DNA from: Paenibacillus roseus
GTDB lineage: Bacteria; Bacillota; Bacilli; Paenibacillales; Paenibacillaceae
Direction of reading: 5' to 3'
NCBI RefSeq assembly: GCF_016424485.1
Contig: NZ_JAELUP010000089.1
Location: 86,957 to 150,956 of the forward strand
DNA length: 64,000 nt
Positions 38,492 to 47,797 of this stretch are shown in pieces (positions within the stretch are counted from its first letter, which is position 1; every line of letters starts with the position of its first letter). The notes beneath the pieces were generated by a model, which saw only the letters and a list, made by a program, of their open reading frames with translations, made no database searches and was not told the DNA's origin. A program made the translations under genes and the position numbers.

Positions 38492-41400
38492 ATGCATTTG
38501 AGCAGGGGATTAAAGTTTTTGGCAGTAGTGCTTTCTTTTTTTATGTTGTTTTCACTAACGAATGCAAGCGTTTTTGCTAATTCGAATGGAACTGCTGAAA
38601 AAAAACAATCAATACAAAGTGTGAAAGAGCTTGTCGATCAACGTACTCGCTACAGCAAAACCTTTCTAAACAAAGATGGGTCAACGAGAGTCGATTCTTC
38701 TGAGGAGTCTATTAACTACTTTGACGGTCGAGTCTGGCGGGAGATTGATACGACGATTCGCAAGTCGGAACCCAACTCCGAATATTCGCATCACATGCTA
38801 ACAAACAATTTTAATGTGAAGTTAAACAATAAAAATAATAAACAGAAAATCCAGTTTTCTCTGGAGAATAGATCTGTTACATACCACGCACTGGGAATGA
38901 ACAATGTCGATGGGGTAGTAAAGGGCAATAAGCTAACCTTCTCTCAGGCATGGAGAAGTACCGATATGGAATACGAGATTCAGAACGATGAACTTAAGAT
39001 GGAGCTACATCTGGCAGATAAGAAGGCGCCAAAGAAATTCTCGTTTGAATTCACGACGGAGAACGTAGAACACCGGATAAACCCGGACGGTTCAATCGAC
39101 TTTTTCGAACCTAATGGGAGAATCTCCTTTCAAATTCCTCGCATGTGGGTGATCGATGCTTCAAGCGATGAGAAGCGATACGATAAGCTGGATGTCATTG
39201 TAACCAAACGTGGGAGTCAAACGGTTCTGGAGCTGACGTTGGACAATAAGGGGTTGCAATATCCCATTGTTATTGACCCGACAACGTCGTTGGCGGTTGA
39301 TGCTGGCGGCGGTCATTCGTTAGAGTTGAAAAGTGACGGAACGGTATGGGCATGGGGAGCAAATGGTGATGGTCAATTAGGGGATGGAACGACTACACAG
39401 CGTACTACCCCCGTGCAAGTGAGCGGTTTAACCAATGTTATCGCTGTAGCAGGGGGCTCCAATCACTCCTTAGCCGTCAAACAAGATGGAACGGTATGGG
39501 CGTGGGGATACAATCGATATGGTCAATTAGGAGATGGAACGACTATACAGCGTACTACCCCCGTGCAAGTGAGTGGTTTAACCAATGTCATTTCTGTCGT
39601 AGCAGGAGATCATCACTCCTTGGCTATCAAACAGGATGGAACGGTATGGGTGTGGGGATACAATAGCTTTGGTCAATTAGGAGATGGAACGAAATCGGAT
39701 CGGACTACCCCCGTGCAAGTGAGCGGATTGAACAATGTCATTTCTGTATCTGCAGCAAGAGAACATTCCCTGGCGCTCAAACAGGATGGAACAATATGGA
39801 CCTGGGGGAATAACAATCGAGGTCAATTAGGAGATGGAACGAGATCAGAACGTACTACACCCGTGCAAGTGAGTGGTTTAACCAGTGTCATTTCTGTCGT
39901 AGCAGGAGCATATCACTCCCTGGCTATCAAACAGGATGGAACGATATGGGCGTGGGGATACAATGCCATGGGTCAATTAGGTAATGGAACAGGTATAGAT
40001 CATAGTATTATACCCATGCAAGTAATAAACCTAAACAACGTTAGGGCGGTAGCAGCAGGAGGGCATCATTCCCTCGCTATCAAACAGGATGGGACGGTAT
40101 GGGCGTGGGGAAGCAACCTTAACGGTGAACTGGGAGATGGAACAAATACAAACCGTTATACTCCTGTACAGGTGACTGGATTGTCGGATGTTATCGCAGT
40201 AGAAGCAGGGAATGCCCATTCCATAGCATTCCAACAAGATGGAACGGTATGGACGTGGGGTTTGAACTTTAACGGTCAATTAGGAGATGGAACGACTGCA
40301 TACCGTGCTGCCCCTGTGCAAGTGATCGGCTTAACAAATACTAGGGCTGCTGCGGCAGGAAGTACGCATTCAATAGCTGTTAAACAGGATGGAACGGTAT
40401 GGGAGTGGGGGGAGCGAACGGACTCTTATAAAATAAAACAACTGACCAGCCTAAGCAATGTTGAGGCTGTGGTTGCGAGAGGCGGTTCTTCCTTAGCTGT
40501 GAAACAGGACGGAACGCTGTGGGCGTGGGGCGATAATAGTAACGGTCAATTGGGGAATGGGACGACTGCATATCGTGTTACTACCCCCGTGCAAGTGAGC
40601 GGCTTAACCAATGTCATGGCTGCTGCGGCAGGAGATACATACTCCCTAGCTGTCAAACAGGATGGAACAGTATGGGCGTGGGGTGCAAATAATTACGGTC
40701 AATTGGGGGATGGAACGACTATAGGTCGTACTACCCCCGTGCAAGTGAGTGGATTAACCGACGTTATTGCTGTTGCAGGAGGCAATTCTCATTCCCTGGC
40801 CGTCAAGCAGGATGGAACGGTATGGGCGTGGGGAAATAACGGCTCTGGTCGATTAGGAGATGGAACGCAATCGAATCGCATTACTCCTGTGCAAGTGAGT
40901 GGATTGAACAATGTCGTTTCTGTCTCAGCAGGATCGTCTTACTCTTTGGCGGTTAAACAGGATGGAACAGTATGGGCATGGGGAAGTAACGGAGCAGGTC
41001 AACTAGGAGATGGAACGTTTAATAATCGAGCTACACCTGTTCAAGTGAGTGGTCTAAATAATGTTAGAATTGCTTCTGGAGGAGGTTCACACTCGGTAGC
41101 TGTCAAAAATGACGGAACAGTATGGGTGTGGGGTACAAATAATTACGGTGAATTGGGGTTTGGAACGACAACGCCTGCATATCGTAATACCGCCGTGCAA
41201 GTGAGTGGTTTAGTCAATATCATTTCTGTCTCAGCAGGATCGTCTTACTCTTTGGCAGTTAAACAGGATGGGACGGTATGGGCGTGGGGAAATAACAGCT
41301 ATGGTCAATTAGGAGATGAGACGAGGTTTACCGTTAAAAGGGTCGGAGCTATAGGCGCTCCAACAGAACTTAAAATTAACCGGCAATGGGGAACTAACGT

Positions 41401-41740
41401 GGACTTGACTTGGCTTGCTCCGGGCGGAGAAATAATTTCTTATGATATCTACAATGGGAACACGTTAATCGGGACTGTACCCGGCAATATAACGTCGTAT
41501 ACCTTCTCAAATTTGATTGCAAACACAACCTATACGTTTACGATTAAAGCCAGAAATGCATATGGAGCTTCAGCAGCGAGCAATGCTGTCACCGTCACGC
41601 TTCGTATGGCTGGCAAAATTCGATACAACTATGATCAAGCAGGACGCTTAATATCTTTAACAAATAAGGACACCGGCGAAATCATTCAAACGTATGATTA
41701 TGATGCGAATGGAAATTTAATTAAGACCATTTCTCAATGA
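38492..41740 (+). CDS. Secreted protein with 14 RCC1 repeats between RHS-type flanks
   Basis: The protein has 1082 residues. A signal peptide ([21 protein letters not shown]) is followed by a domain seen at the front of wall-associated RHS proteins ([20 protein letters not shown] to [12 protein letters not shown]). Residues about 268-941 hold 14 RCC1 repeats of about 50 residues ([34 protein letters not shown]). Repeat 8 is shortened, so the array reads as two sets of seven, matching two seven-bladed propellers. A fibronectin type III domain (about 955-1040) and two YD units ([26 protein letters not shown]) follow. A strong ribosome site AGGCGGAG is present. The role is probably binding at the surface; the partner is unknown. 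Confidence 0.88.
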   Translation: MHLSRGLKFLAVVLSFFMLFSLTNASVFANSNGTAEKKQSIQSVKELVDQRTRYSKTFLNKDGSTRVDSSEESINYFDGRVWREIDTTIRKSEPNSEYSHHMLTNNFNVKLNNKNNKQKIQFSLENRSVTYHALGMNNVDGVVKGNKLTFSQAWRSTDMEYEIQNDELKMELHLADKKAPKKFSFEFTTENVEHRINPDGSIDFFEPNGRISFQIPRMWVIDASSDEKRYDKLDVIVTKRGSQTVLELTLDNKGLQYPIVIDPTTSLAVDAGGGHSLELKSDGTVWAWGANGDGQLGDGTTTQRTTPVQVSGLTNVIAVAGGSNHSLAVKQDGTVWAWGYNRYGQLGDGTTIQRTTPVQVSGLTNVISVVAGDHHSLAIKQDGTVWVWGYNSFGQLGDGTKSDRTTPVQVSGLNNVISVSAAREHSLALKQDGTIWTWGNNNRGQLGDGTRSERTTPVQVSGLTSVISVVAGAYHSLAIKQDGTIWAWGYNAMGQLGNGTGIDHSIIPMQVINLNNVRAVAAGGHHSLAIKQDGTVWAWGSNLNGELGDGTNTNRYTPVQVTGLSDVIAVEAGNAHSIAFQQDGTVWTWGLNFNGQLGDGTTAYRAAPVQVIGLTNTRAAAAGSTHSIAVKQDGTVWEWGERTDSYKIKQLTSLSNVEAVVARGGSSLAVKQDGTLWAWGDNSNGQLGNGTTAYRVTTPVQVSGLTNVMAAAAGDTYSLAVKQDGTVWAWGANNYGQLGDGTTIGRTTPVQVSGLTDVIAVAGGNSHSLAVKQDGTVWAWGNNGSGRLGDGTQSNRITPVQVSGLNNVVSVSAGSSYSLAVKQDGTVWAWGSNGAGQLGDGTFNNRATPVQVSGLNNVRIASGGGSHSVAVKNDGTVWVWGTNNYGELGFGTTTPAYRNTAVQVSGLVNIISVSAGSSYSLAVKQDGTVWAWGNNSYGQLGDETRFTVKRVGAIGAPTELKINRQWGTNVDLTWLAPGGEIISYDIYNGNTLIGTVPGNITSYTFSNLIANTTYTFTIKARNAYGASAASNAVTVTLRMAGKIRYNYDQAGRLISLTNKDTGEIIQTYDYDANGNLIKTISQ

Positions 41741-41894
41741 TGGTTCTTGGTTGAATGTTGCATCACCTGACGAATATGGGCCAAAACTGGCTTGAAAAAA
41801 TACAGCGGCAGTCGATGCTGCAAGATATAGTTGGGAATTGACGCATGATCGGTACGATGGCGGTATGAAATATAGCGAGTTCTTTTTGGTGTAA
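41727..41894 (+). pseudogene. Out-of-frame C-terminal remnant after the RCC1 gene
   Basis: In another frame, overlapping the end of the RCC1 gene, the sequence reads [20 protein letters not shown], then a TGA near 41791, then NTAAVDAARYSWELTHDRYD and GGMKYSEFFLV to a TAA at 41892. It looks like a real protein ending broken by one stop and one frameshift. The family is not recognised; it may be the lost C-terminal module of the RCC1/RHS protein. Confidence 0.4.
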
Positions 41895-41981
41895 GATTGT
41901 CCAAATTCTTTTTTTTACAGTTTACTGGAAGTGAATTTGCTCATTTATAGTTTTGAAGACTAATTATTCAAAAACGTATTA

Positions 41982-42030
41982 AATAACGAATAAGACTTCG
42001 GAGGTTCCCTTCAAAGTCTTATTCGTTATT
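41982..42030. terminator. Perfect hairpin after the RCC1 gene
   Basis: A 17-base perfect inverted repeat (AATAACGAATAAGACTT at 41982-41998, its complement at 42014-42030) with a 15-base loop. It is followed by only two T beyond the stem, so it is either a terminator or an end of a lost element. Confidence 0.6.
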
Positions 42031-42132
42031 CCCTCCTGATGCTTATTGAAAAGGATACTATGCTGTAAGGAAACAACAGCAATAATTTTATTTTCCCTTC
42101 CAGAATAATGCCATTGACATCTTAAAAAAATG

Positions 42133-42276
42133 TCAATCATCCCGTAGGACAAGTCTCACGCTTGAATCGCTTAATTTGATGTCTTCATGTTCTTGAAGCA
42201 GATCTGCGAAGTGACAGCAGTTACTGCCAGGGCACTTCGATTCATATAGCAAAACGACCTGTTCTTTGAGTGACAT
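42133..42276 (-). pseudogene. ISNCY (IS1202-like) transposase fragment
   Basis: The minus-strand frame KEQVVLLYESKCPGSNCCHF, followed by ADLLQEHEDIKLSDSSVRLV, resembles the segment (LYEEKYKGSNFTHFTELLEEHEGIKLS...SVRRIL) found after the helix-turn-helix in IS1202-type transposases. It is about 47 codons long and ends at a stop, with no further transposase sequence. Confidence 0.55.
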
Positions 42277-42387
42277 TATCACAAACGAACAACAATCTAT
42301 CCAAAAAAAGGTTGACATTGATGAACACTCGTGATAACTTACTATTTGTATCTCAAACACGCATTTTACAGGAAGGAGCGAACAGGT

Positions 42388-42501
42388 ATGTCTACCATTA
42401 ATCTCAGCTTTCATCGTAATCCCCGTTTTACACAAGCTGTTCGCAATTTCATAGCCATCGCGGCCTTCCTTAATATGCAGGGGACTCGAAGATTAGTCTG
42501 A
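42388..42501 (+). CDS. Regulatory leader peptide upstream of the BmrCD-like exporter
   Basis: The ORF has 37 codons behind a strong ribosome site (GGAAGGAG at 42371-42378): it starts MSTINLSFHRNPRFTQAV, ends NMQGTRRLV and stops at TGA 42499. It is too short for a normal enzyme, basic and partly hydrophobic, and is followed by an intrinsic terminator and a competing hairpin before the exporter genes. In B. subtilis the related bmrCD operon is controlled by translation of a leader peptide (bmrB) through ribosome-mediated attenuation. The same logic is inferred here: ribosomes stalled by an antibiotic on the leader would favour read-through. Confidence 0.72.
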   Translation: MSTINLSFHRNPRFTQAVRNFIAIAAFLNMQGTRRLV

Positions 42502-42558
42502 GCCATGACCAGACTGAACTTTACACCTTTCAGAATCCATGACACAGGTTGCGAATAA

Positions 42559-42598
42559 CGCGTGACGTGTGTTTTTTTGTGCAGTGAGGCACATCGCG
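42559..42598 (+). promoter_or_regulatory. Candidate antiterminator hairpin
   Basis: CGCG (42559-42562) and GTGTG (42567-42571) can pair with CACAT and CGCG at 42590-42598, with TGAC bulged out. This uses the left arm of the terminator that follows, so the two structures exclude each other. Folding was judged by eye. Confidence 0.5.
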
Positions 42599-42622
42599 CC
42601 AGCGGTGTGCTTTTTTTGTTTT
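42589..42622 (+). terminator. Attenuator terminator before the exporter operon
   Basis: GCACATCGC pairs with GCGGTGTGC (one T-G pair) around a four-base loop, followed by seven T and a further T-rich stretch. It lies between the leader peptide and the first exporter gene, so it should stop basal transcription. Confidence 0.8.
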
Positions 42623-42672
42623 TCGTCCCCGGATTCGTCTTGGCATATAAGACCGTCGAAAGGAGTACATGC

Positions 42673-44427
42673 ATGTTCGCCATTTTCACGAAATTAAGCT
42701 GGTATTTTAAGTTGGAGAAGAAACGCTATATCATTGCGATCACGTTGCTCGCTATCTCCGGCTTTATTGAGATTATTCCTCCAATGATGGTCGGATGGTT
42801 TATTGATGATTTGAAGACTGGAGCATTGACATGGGATAGCATAACGATGACGCTGCTTCAATTGGCGGGAATTACCGTAGCTGCTTATGTGCTTAATTAT
42901 ATTTGGATTAACAAATTATTCGGAGGCTCGTTCGTTGTAGAAAGAATGCTTCGCTCGCGCCTGATGCGCCAGTTTCTCAAGATGACTCCCACCTTCTATG
43001 AGCGTAATCGGACGGGTGATCTGATGGCCCGTTCGACGAATGATCTGCACGCGGTATCGGCTGCAGCGGGGTTCGGTATATTAACGCTCAGCGACTCTAC
43101 GATATGGATGTTCACGCTGCTTATTATTATGAGCGTAGGGATTTCCTGGAAGCTGACATTGGCAGCCCTCCTTCCGTTGCCGATTATGGCGATCCTGTTC
43201 AGTGTGTATGGGAACTGGATACATACGCGCTATATGAGCGCTCAGGATGCTTTTGGCAAAATGAATGACGGAGTGCTGGAAACCATTTCAGGTGTGCGCG
43301 TAACTCGTGCATATGTTCAGGAACGTGCGTCTGAGAGAGAGTTCGCTGAGGTCACACAGGATGTATTGAACAAGAATCTGGATGTTGTTCGCGTCGATGC
43401 ATTGTTCGGAGCAACGTCTAAAATATTCGTAGGGGCCAGCTATCTGATCGGTCTTGGCTACGGAGCTTATCTGGTCTTCAACAGTGAGCTTAGCGTCGGT
43501 ATGCTGGTAACCTTCAATGTGTATCTGGGGATGCTCATATGGCCGATGATTGCCATTGGCGAGCTGATTAACGTGATGCAACGGGGGAGCGCCTCGCTTG
43601 ATCGGGTCAATGAGACGCTTGGCTATAAGCCGGATGTTCCGGAGGTTGAAGCGTCGGTTCAGACGGGATTGCCGAAGACGCTCCGCTTCGATGACGTTAC
43701 CTTTCGTTACCCGTCCTCATCCTTTAATAACCTGGAGGAAGTATCCTTCGAGCTGAAGCAGGGGCAGACGCTTGGCATTGTCGGTCGCACGGGGAGCGGC
43801 AAGACAACGCTGGTGAGGCAACTGCTGCGGGAATATCCGGCGGGACAGGGCGAGATTACGATATCCGATGCGCCCCTCAATCAAATCTCCATGGATGATT
43901 TGAAAGGCTGGCTCGGTTATGTGCCGCAAGAGCAGTTCCTGTTCTCCCGCACCGTTCAGAGCAATATCAAATTCGGCAAGCCGAATGCAACGGATCAGCA
44001 GATCGCAGCTTCCCTTGCGGCTTCCGCATTCCAGAAGGACATCGCACAGTTGCCGCGAGGCTTGAAGACACTGGTCGGGGAGAAAGGCGTATCCCTCTCC
44101 GGCGGCCAGAAGCAGCGGGTATCGATTGCCCGAGCGCTCATTACGGAGCCTGAAATTCTCATTCTGGACGATGCGCTGTCTGCCGTTGATGCTAGAACGG
44201 AAGCCGAAATTATTCGCAACATCCGGGAGGAGCGCGCCGGCAAGACGACATTGATTACAACGCACCGGCTGTCTGCGGTACAACATGCGGACCTGATTCT
44301 GGTGCTGGATGAAGGCCGGGTTATCGAAAGAGGGACACATGAAGAACTGCTGAGACGCGGCGGCTGGTATTCGGAGCAATATGAACGCCAGCAGGTTGAG
44401 ACTGCAGAGGAAGATGAGGTGAAGTAA
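42673..44427 (+). CDS. Heterodimeric ABC multidrug exporter subunit, BmrC/YheI-like
   Basis: The protein has 584 residues from the ATG at 42673, eight bases after AAAGGAG; an in-frame upstream ATG would run through the attenuator and is rejected. Six membrane helices precede a nucleotide-binding domain with Walker A GRTGSGKTT (about 371), signature VSLSGGQKQR (about 474) and Walker B ILILDDALSAVD. The residue after Walker B is Asp instead of the catalytic Glu, the mark of the degenerate site in BmrCD-type heterodimers. It pairs with the next gene, one base downstream. It exports drugs by ATP hydrolysis; induction by translation inhibitors is inferred from the leader region. Confidence 0.9.
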   Translation: MFAIFTKLSWYFKLEKKRYIIAITLLAISGFIEIIPPMMVGWFIDDLKTGALTWDSITMTLLQLAGITVAAYVLNYIWINKLFGGSFVVERMLRSRLMRQFLKMTPTFYERNRTGDLMARSTNDLHAVSAAAGFGILTLSDSTIWMFTLLIIMSVGISWKLTLAALLPLPIMAILFSVYGNWIHTRYMSAQDAFGKMNDGVLETISGVRVTRAYVQERASEREFAEVTQDVLNKNLDVVRVDALFGATSKIFVGASYLIGLGYGAYLVFNSELSVGMLVTFNVYLGMLIWPMIAIGELINVMQRGSASLDRVNETLGYKPDVPEVEASVQTGLPKTLRFDDVTFRYPSSSFNNLEEVSFELKQGQTLGIVGRTGSGKTTLVRQLLREYPAGQGEITISDAPLNQISMDDLKGWLGYVPQEQFLFSRTVQSNIKFGKPNATDQQIAASLAASAFQKDIAQLPRGLKTLVGEKGVSLSGGQKQRVSIARALITEPEILILDDALSAVDARTEAEIIRNIREERAGKTTLITTHRLSAVQHADLILVLDEGRVIERGTHEELLRRGGWYSEQYERQQVETAEEDEVK

Positions 44428-44428
44428 G

Positions 44429-46510
44429 ATGGGCGAGGACAAGGAATTGTTCAGCATGGACCTGGTTAGACTGCAAGGGGGCAGGATGGAGGCCGTCAAG
44501 CGGCTCCTTCGCTATGCGATGCGGTTCAAGCGCATTTTGCTTCTGGCGCTCGTGATTTTGGCAGTTGCAGTGGCTGCCGATCTTGCCGGTCCATTCGTCG
44601 CCAAGCGGCTTATCGACGAGCATATTTCCGGTATTGAACGGGTATGGTATCAAACACAGGACACAGGTTCCTTCGCGGTAAGTTATGACGGCAAGCGATA
44701 TAAACGGGAGGATCACTTTGCTGCGGATGAACAGCGAGGGGAGCCGGCACGGGTTTTGCAGGTTGAACGCAGTTATTACTTGATAGACGGCCCCGCCCTG
44801 ATTGAAGGGAAACGAAGCTTGACAGCTGAAGAGCAAATCCGGATTGAGCAAGGGGAGAAGTCCGAGCTTTATGAAGGGAAAAAGTTGAGCGTCGGACAAT
44901 TATTCGCGTTCTTCAAGCCGGAAATTGGCGGCATCTGGCTGCTGTGCGGCATTTATTTTGGACTCATGCTTTTATCGGCTTTATTTACGTATTTGCAGCG
45001 CTATTACTTGCAGTCCTCCGCCAACCAGATTATCCGCCGGATGAGGATGGACGTATTCGGGCAATTGAATCGCCTCCCGATCCGCTACTTCGACAATTTG
45101 CCGGCAGGCAAGGTTGTATCGCGGATTACGAACGATACCGAGGCGATTCGGGAGTTGTACGTAACCGTACTGGCGAACTTCTTTACTGGAACAATCTACA
45201 TGATCGGGATTTTTGGAGCGCTGTTCCTGCTGAACGCGAAGCTGGCGGCAATTTGCCTGTTCATAGTACCTGTGCTGGTGCTGTGGATTTATCTGTACGG
45301 CAAAATATCAAGCCGCTATAACCGAACAATTCGCGCTACTGTCAGTGAAATTAACGGTACGCTTAATGAATCGATTCAGGGGATGCCGATCATCAAGGCT
45401 TTCCGCCAGGAGAAGAAGATCGAGCAAGAATTTGAGACGCATAATAAAAAGCTGTTTGATTACAACAACAAGCTGTTGAATTTAAATTCCTTGACGGAGC
45501 ACAACCTGGTTGGGGTAATCCGCAACGCGGCGTTGGTCGCGATGATTTGGTACTTTGGCGGAATCTCGCTGACCGGACCGTCCGATGCGATTACCCTTGG
45601 GGTATTGTATGCTTTCGTGGACTATGTGAACCGGTTGTTCAATCCGATTGTCAGCATCGTCAATCAGCTTCCGAATCTGGAGACGGCGCTCGTATCGGCT
45701 GAGCGGGTGTTTGTATTGCTGGATGAGGAAGGCGAGGATGTTTCCGACCGCACAATGGACCGATACAAAGGCAACGTACAGTTCGATCATGTAACCTTTG
45801 CCTACCGCGAAGGCGAAGATGTGCTGAAGGGCATTTCCTTTGAAGCCAGACAGGGGCAAACGGTTGCGCTGGTCGGACATACCGGATCAGGCAAAAGCTC
45901 CATTCTTAATCTGCTGTTTCGCTTCTATGATGTCAGCAAAGGGAAGATTACAATTGACGGGAAGGATATCCGCAACCTCCCGCGTCAGATGATGCGGCGC
46001 CACATGGGAATCGTGCTGCAGGACCCGTTTCTGTTCACGGGGACGATTGCCTCCAATGTGTCGCTCAATGATCCGTCGATCAGCAGAGAACGTGTGGAGA
46101 AGGCACTGACTGACGTAGGCGCTGACAGACTGCTCAGGAATCTGCCGAAGGGAATTGACGAACCGGTAATTGAAAAGGGAAGTACGCTATCCGCCGGGCA
46201 GCGGCAGCTTATTTCGTTTGCCAGGGCCATTGCGTTTGATCCGGCGATTCTGATTTTGGATGAAGCGACCTCCAACATTGATACGGAGACGGAAGCGCTC
46301 ATCCAGCATGCGCTGGAGGTCGTAAAGAAAGGCCGTACGACCTTTGTCATTGCACACCGGCTGTCGACGATCAAGAGCGCGGATTTGATTTTGGTGCTGG
46401 ACAAAGGACAAATTGCCGAGCAAGGCAATCATGATGAACTGATGCGACTGAAAGGGAAGTATTATCAGATGTACCAGATTCAGCAGGGGCACAGCCGCGC
46501 TGTGGTGTAA
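44429..46510 (+). CDS. Heterodimeric ABC multidrug exporter subunit, BmrD/YheH-like
   Basis: The protein has 693 residues, longer than its partner because an extracellular insertion of about 110 residues lies between helices 1 and 2 (from VWYQTQDTGSFAVSYDG to GKKLSVGQL), a feature of BmrD. The nucleotide-binding domain has Walker A GHTGSGKSS (about 485), signature STLSAGQRQ (about 587) with Ala in place of the first Gly, and Walker B ILILDEATSNID with the catalytic Glu. This matches a transporter with one competent and one degenerate ATP site. GAGGTGA in the end of the previous gene is its ribosome site. A terminator follows. Confidence 0.92.
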   Translation: MGEDKELFSMDLVRLQGGRMEAVKRLLRYAMRFKRILLLALVILAVAVAADLAGPFVAKRLIDEHISGIERVWYQTQDTGSFAVSYDGKRYKREDHFAADEQRGEPARVLQVERSYYLIDGPALIEGKRSLTAEEQIRIEQGEKSELYEGKKLSVGQLFAFFKPEIGGIWLLCGIYFGLMLLSALFTYLQRYYLQSSANQIIRRMRMDVFGQLNRLPIRYFDNLPAGKVVSRITNDTEAIRELYVTVLANFFTGTIYMIGIFGALFLLNAKLAAICLFIVPVLVLWIYLYGKISSRYNRTIRATVSEINGTLNESIQGMPIIKAFRQEKKIEQEFETHNKKLFDYNNKLLNLNSLTEHNLVGVIRNAALVAMIWYFGGISLTGPSDAITLGVLYAFVDYVNRLFNPIVSIVNQLPNLETALVSAERVFVLLDEEGEDVSDRTMDRYKGNVQFDHVTFAYREGEDVLKGISFEARQGQTVALVGHTGSGKSSILNLLFRFYDVSKGKITIDGKDIRNLPRQMMRRHMGIVLQDPFLFTGTIASNVSLNDPSISRERVEKALTDVGADRLLRNLPKGIDEPVIEKGSTLSAGQRQLISFARAIAFDPAILILDEATSNIDTETEALIQHALEVVKKGRTTFVIAHRLSTIKSADLILVLDKGQIAEQGNHDELMRLKGKYYQMYQIQQGHSRAVV

Positions 46511-46518
46511 GCATGAAT

Positions 46519-46560
46519 AGCGGTCCGCAAAGCTGCAATGGCTTTGCGGACCGCTGTTTT
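46519..46560 (+). terminator. Rho-independent terminator after the exporter operon
   Basis: A 15-base perfect stem AGCGGTCCGCAAAGC / GCTTTGCGGACCGCT is followed by GTTTT, beginning nine bases after the stop. Confidence 0.88.
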
Positions 46561-46671
46561 GCGAGTAGAGTATGGTATTCGCTGTGTAATCGCGGTGTGC
46601 ACGTCAAGAATGAGATGGACCATCACTATCGGAGTTATGCGGATCAGTTCGTTGAAGGTTAAGTTTCGCGG

Positions 46672-46700
46672 CACCCGTTAAGGACTTCGCACATATGGTA
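46672..46700 (+). promoter_or_regulatory. Sigma-K-type promoter for the LysM spore protein
   Basis: CACC, a 16-base spacer and CATATGGTA match the late mother-cell consensus (mACm, N16, CATAnnnTA) at every fixed position, with the start codon 36 bases downstream. This supports expression in the mother cell late in sporulation. Confidence 0.65.
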
Positions 46701-46735
46701 TGGGTAAGTACCTAACCCAAGGAGGCCATTAACAG

Positions 46736-47185
46736 ATGCAAAATCCTCATTTCGCAAGCAGAGCTTTTGTCCCGGGAGCGGGACCATTCTTCCATCCATC
46801 CTTCTTTCCCCGTCCTCGTTTCTTCCCTTTTTTCTTTCTTTCTCCGTTCTTTTTTCCGTTCTTTAGAGACGGGCAGCATCAACATGATTTGTACGCGCAG
46901 CATTCATCCAAAGAAGGAGAAAATCTGGCAAGCCTTGCCCGCCAGTATAATTGTCCACTCCCGATTCTGGAAGCAATGAACCCGCATATTCAAAACCCTG
47001 CCGCACTGCAAGGAGCGGTCGTCAATATTCCCCGTCTGGACAATATGTATTGTCATAAAATGTATTTGGAAGAGAGAGTGGAAGATGGCAGCCAGACTGC
47101 TCCGGCAAGCGTATCTCCGGCCAATGTCGCTCCGGCAGCCGCTTCGAACAATTGGGCGCCTCACTCCCCGTATACGGGATACTAG
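46736..47185 (+). CDS. LysM-domain spore coat-type protein with Phe/Pro-rich N-terminus
   Basis: The protein has 149 residues behind AAGGAGG. Residues about 10-43 are strikingly rich in Phe and Pro (FFHPSFFPRPRFFPFFF), not a normal signal peptide. Residues about 55-102 form a LysM-like unit (HSSKEGENLASLARQYNCP, LEAMNPHI, GAVVNIPRL) that binds peptidoglycan or related glycans. The tail is Ala/Pro/Ser-rich. LysM proteins such as SafA act in spore coat and cortex assembly, and a sigma-K-like promoter precedes the gene, so a spore role is likely. It is a single gene with its own terminator. Confidence 0.8.
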   Translation: MQNPHFASRAFVPGAGPFFHPSFFPRPRFFPFFFLSPFFFPFFRDGQHQHDLYAQHSSKEGENLASLARQYNCPLPILEAMNPHIQNPAALQGAVVNIPRLDNMYCHKMYLEERVEDGSQTAPASVSPANVAPAAASNNWAPHSPYTGY

Positions 47186-47212
47186 ACCATCCATATGAAT
47201 TCGGGTATTCGA

Positions 47213-47256
47213 ATAGACACCATGCGTCCCTTGGAAACATGGTGTCTATTTTTTTG
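47213..47256 (+). terminator. Rho-independent terminator after the LysM gene
   Basis: A 12-base perfect stem ATAGACACCATG / CATGGTGTCTAT is followed by seven T. Confidence 0.93.
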
Positions 47257-47278
47257 CATGGAACTATAAAACTTTGAA

Positions 47279-47313
47279 TTGACAGCCAAGTGTATTATAT
47301 GGATAATACACTT
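47279..47313 (+). promoter_or_regulatory. Promoter with overlapping palindromic operator for the GntR/ABC operon
   Basis: TTGACA (47279-47284), a 17-base spacer and GATAAT form a strong vegetative promoter. A perfect palindrome AAGTGTATTA-tatgga-TAATACACTT (47288-47313) covers the spacer and the -10 box. It is the natural site for the GntR/YtrA-type repressor encoded just downstream, so the operon is probably autoregulated. Confidence 0.75.
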
Positions 47314-47371
47314 GTAAGGTGTATGAACTACCTAGTACACACACTTGGTTTTAAAAGAGGTGAAGTCGAGC

Positions 47372-47797
47372 ATGGAGAATGAATGGGATTCAGTCGCCTT
47401 TAACAGCAGGGACCCTGTCTATCTGCAGGTCGTCCGGTATTTTAAGGAGCAAATTGCAACAGGAAAACTTCAGGCCGGACAGGTCATCCCTTCACGCAGG
47501 GAATTGGGTGCCATGATGAAAATTAATCCGAATACAGCCCAGAAGGCATATAAAGAAATGGAGGAACAGCAGTTGATCGTAACAGAGGGAAATTCACCGA
47601 GTCGGATTACGGGGGATGGCGCGGTGCTGCGTACGATCCGCTCGGAATTAATCGGGGAAGCTGTGGATGCTTTTGTCGGTTCGGTACGAAAAGTCAAGGT
47701 GCCCATTGATGAACTGCTCGATTTGGTGCGGACAAAATATATGGAAGAGATGAACAGGCAGTCCGGGTCTGATGAAGGGGGGACAAATCATGATTAA
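47372..47797 (+). CDS. YtrA-type short GntR-family regulator
   Basis: The protein has 141 residues from the ATG at 47372, seven bases after AAAGAGGTGAAG; a TTG further upstream would place the ribosome site inside the gene. The winged helix is clear: DPVYLQVVRYFKEQIATGKL and IPSRRELGAMMKINPNTAQK. The short C-terminal extension without a large ligand domain is typical of the YtrA subfamily, which controls adjacent ABC transporter genes. It overlaps the ATPase gene by eight bases. Confidence 0.92.
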   Translation: MENEWDSVAFNSRDPVYLQVVRYFKEQIATGKLQAGQVIPSRRELGAMMKINPNTAQKAYKEMEEQQLIVTEGNSPSRITGDGAVLRTIRSELIGEAVDAFVGSVRKVKVPIDELLDLVRTKYMEEMNRQSGSDEGGTNHD

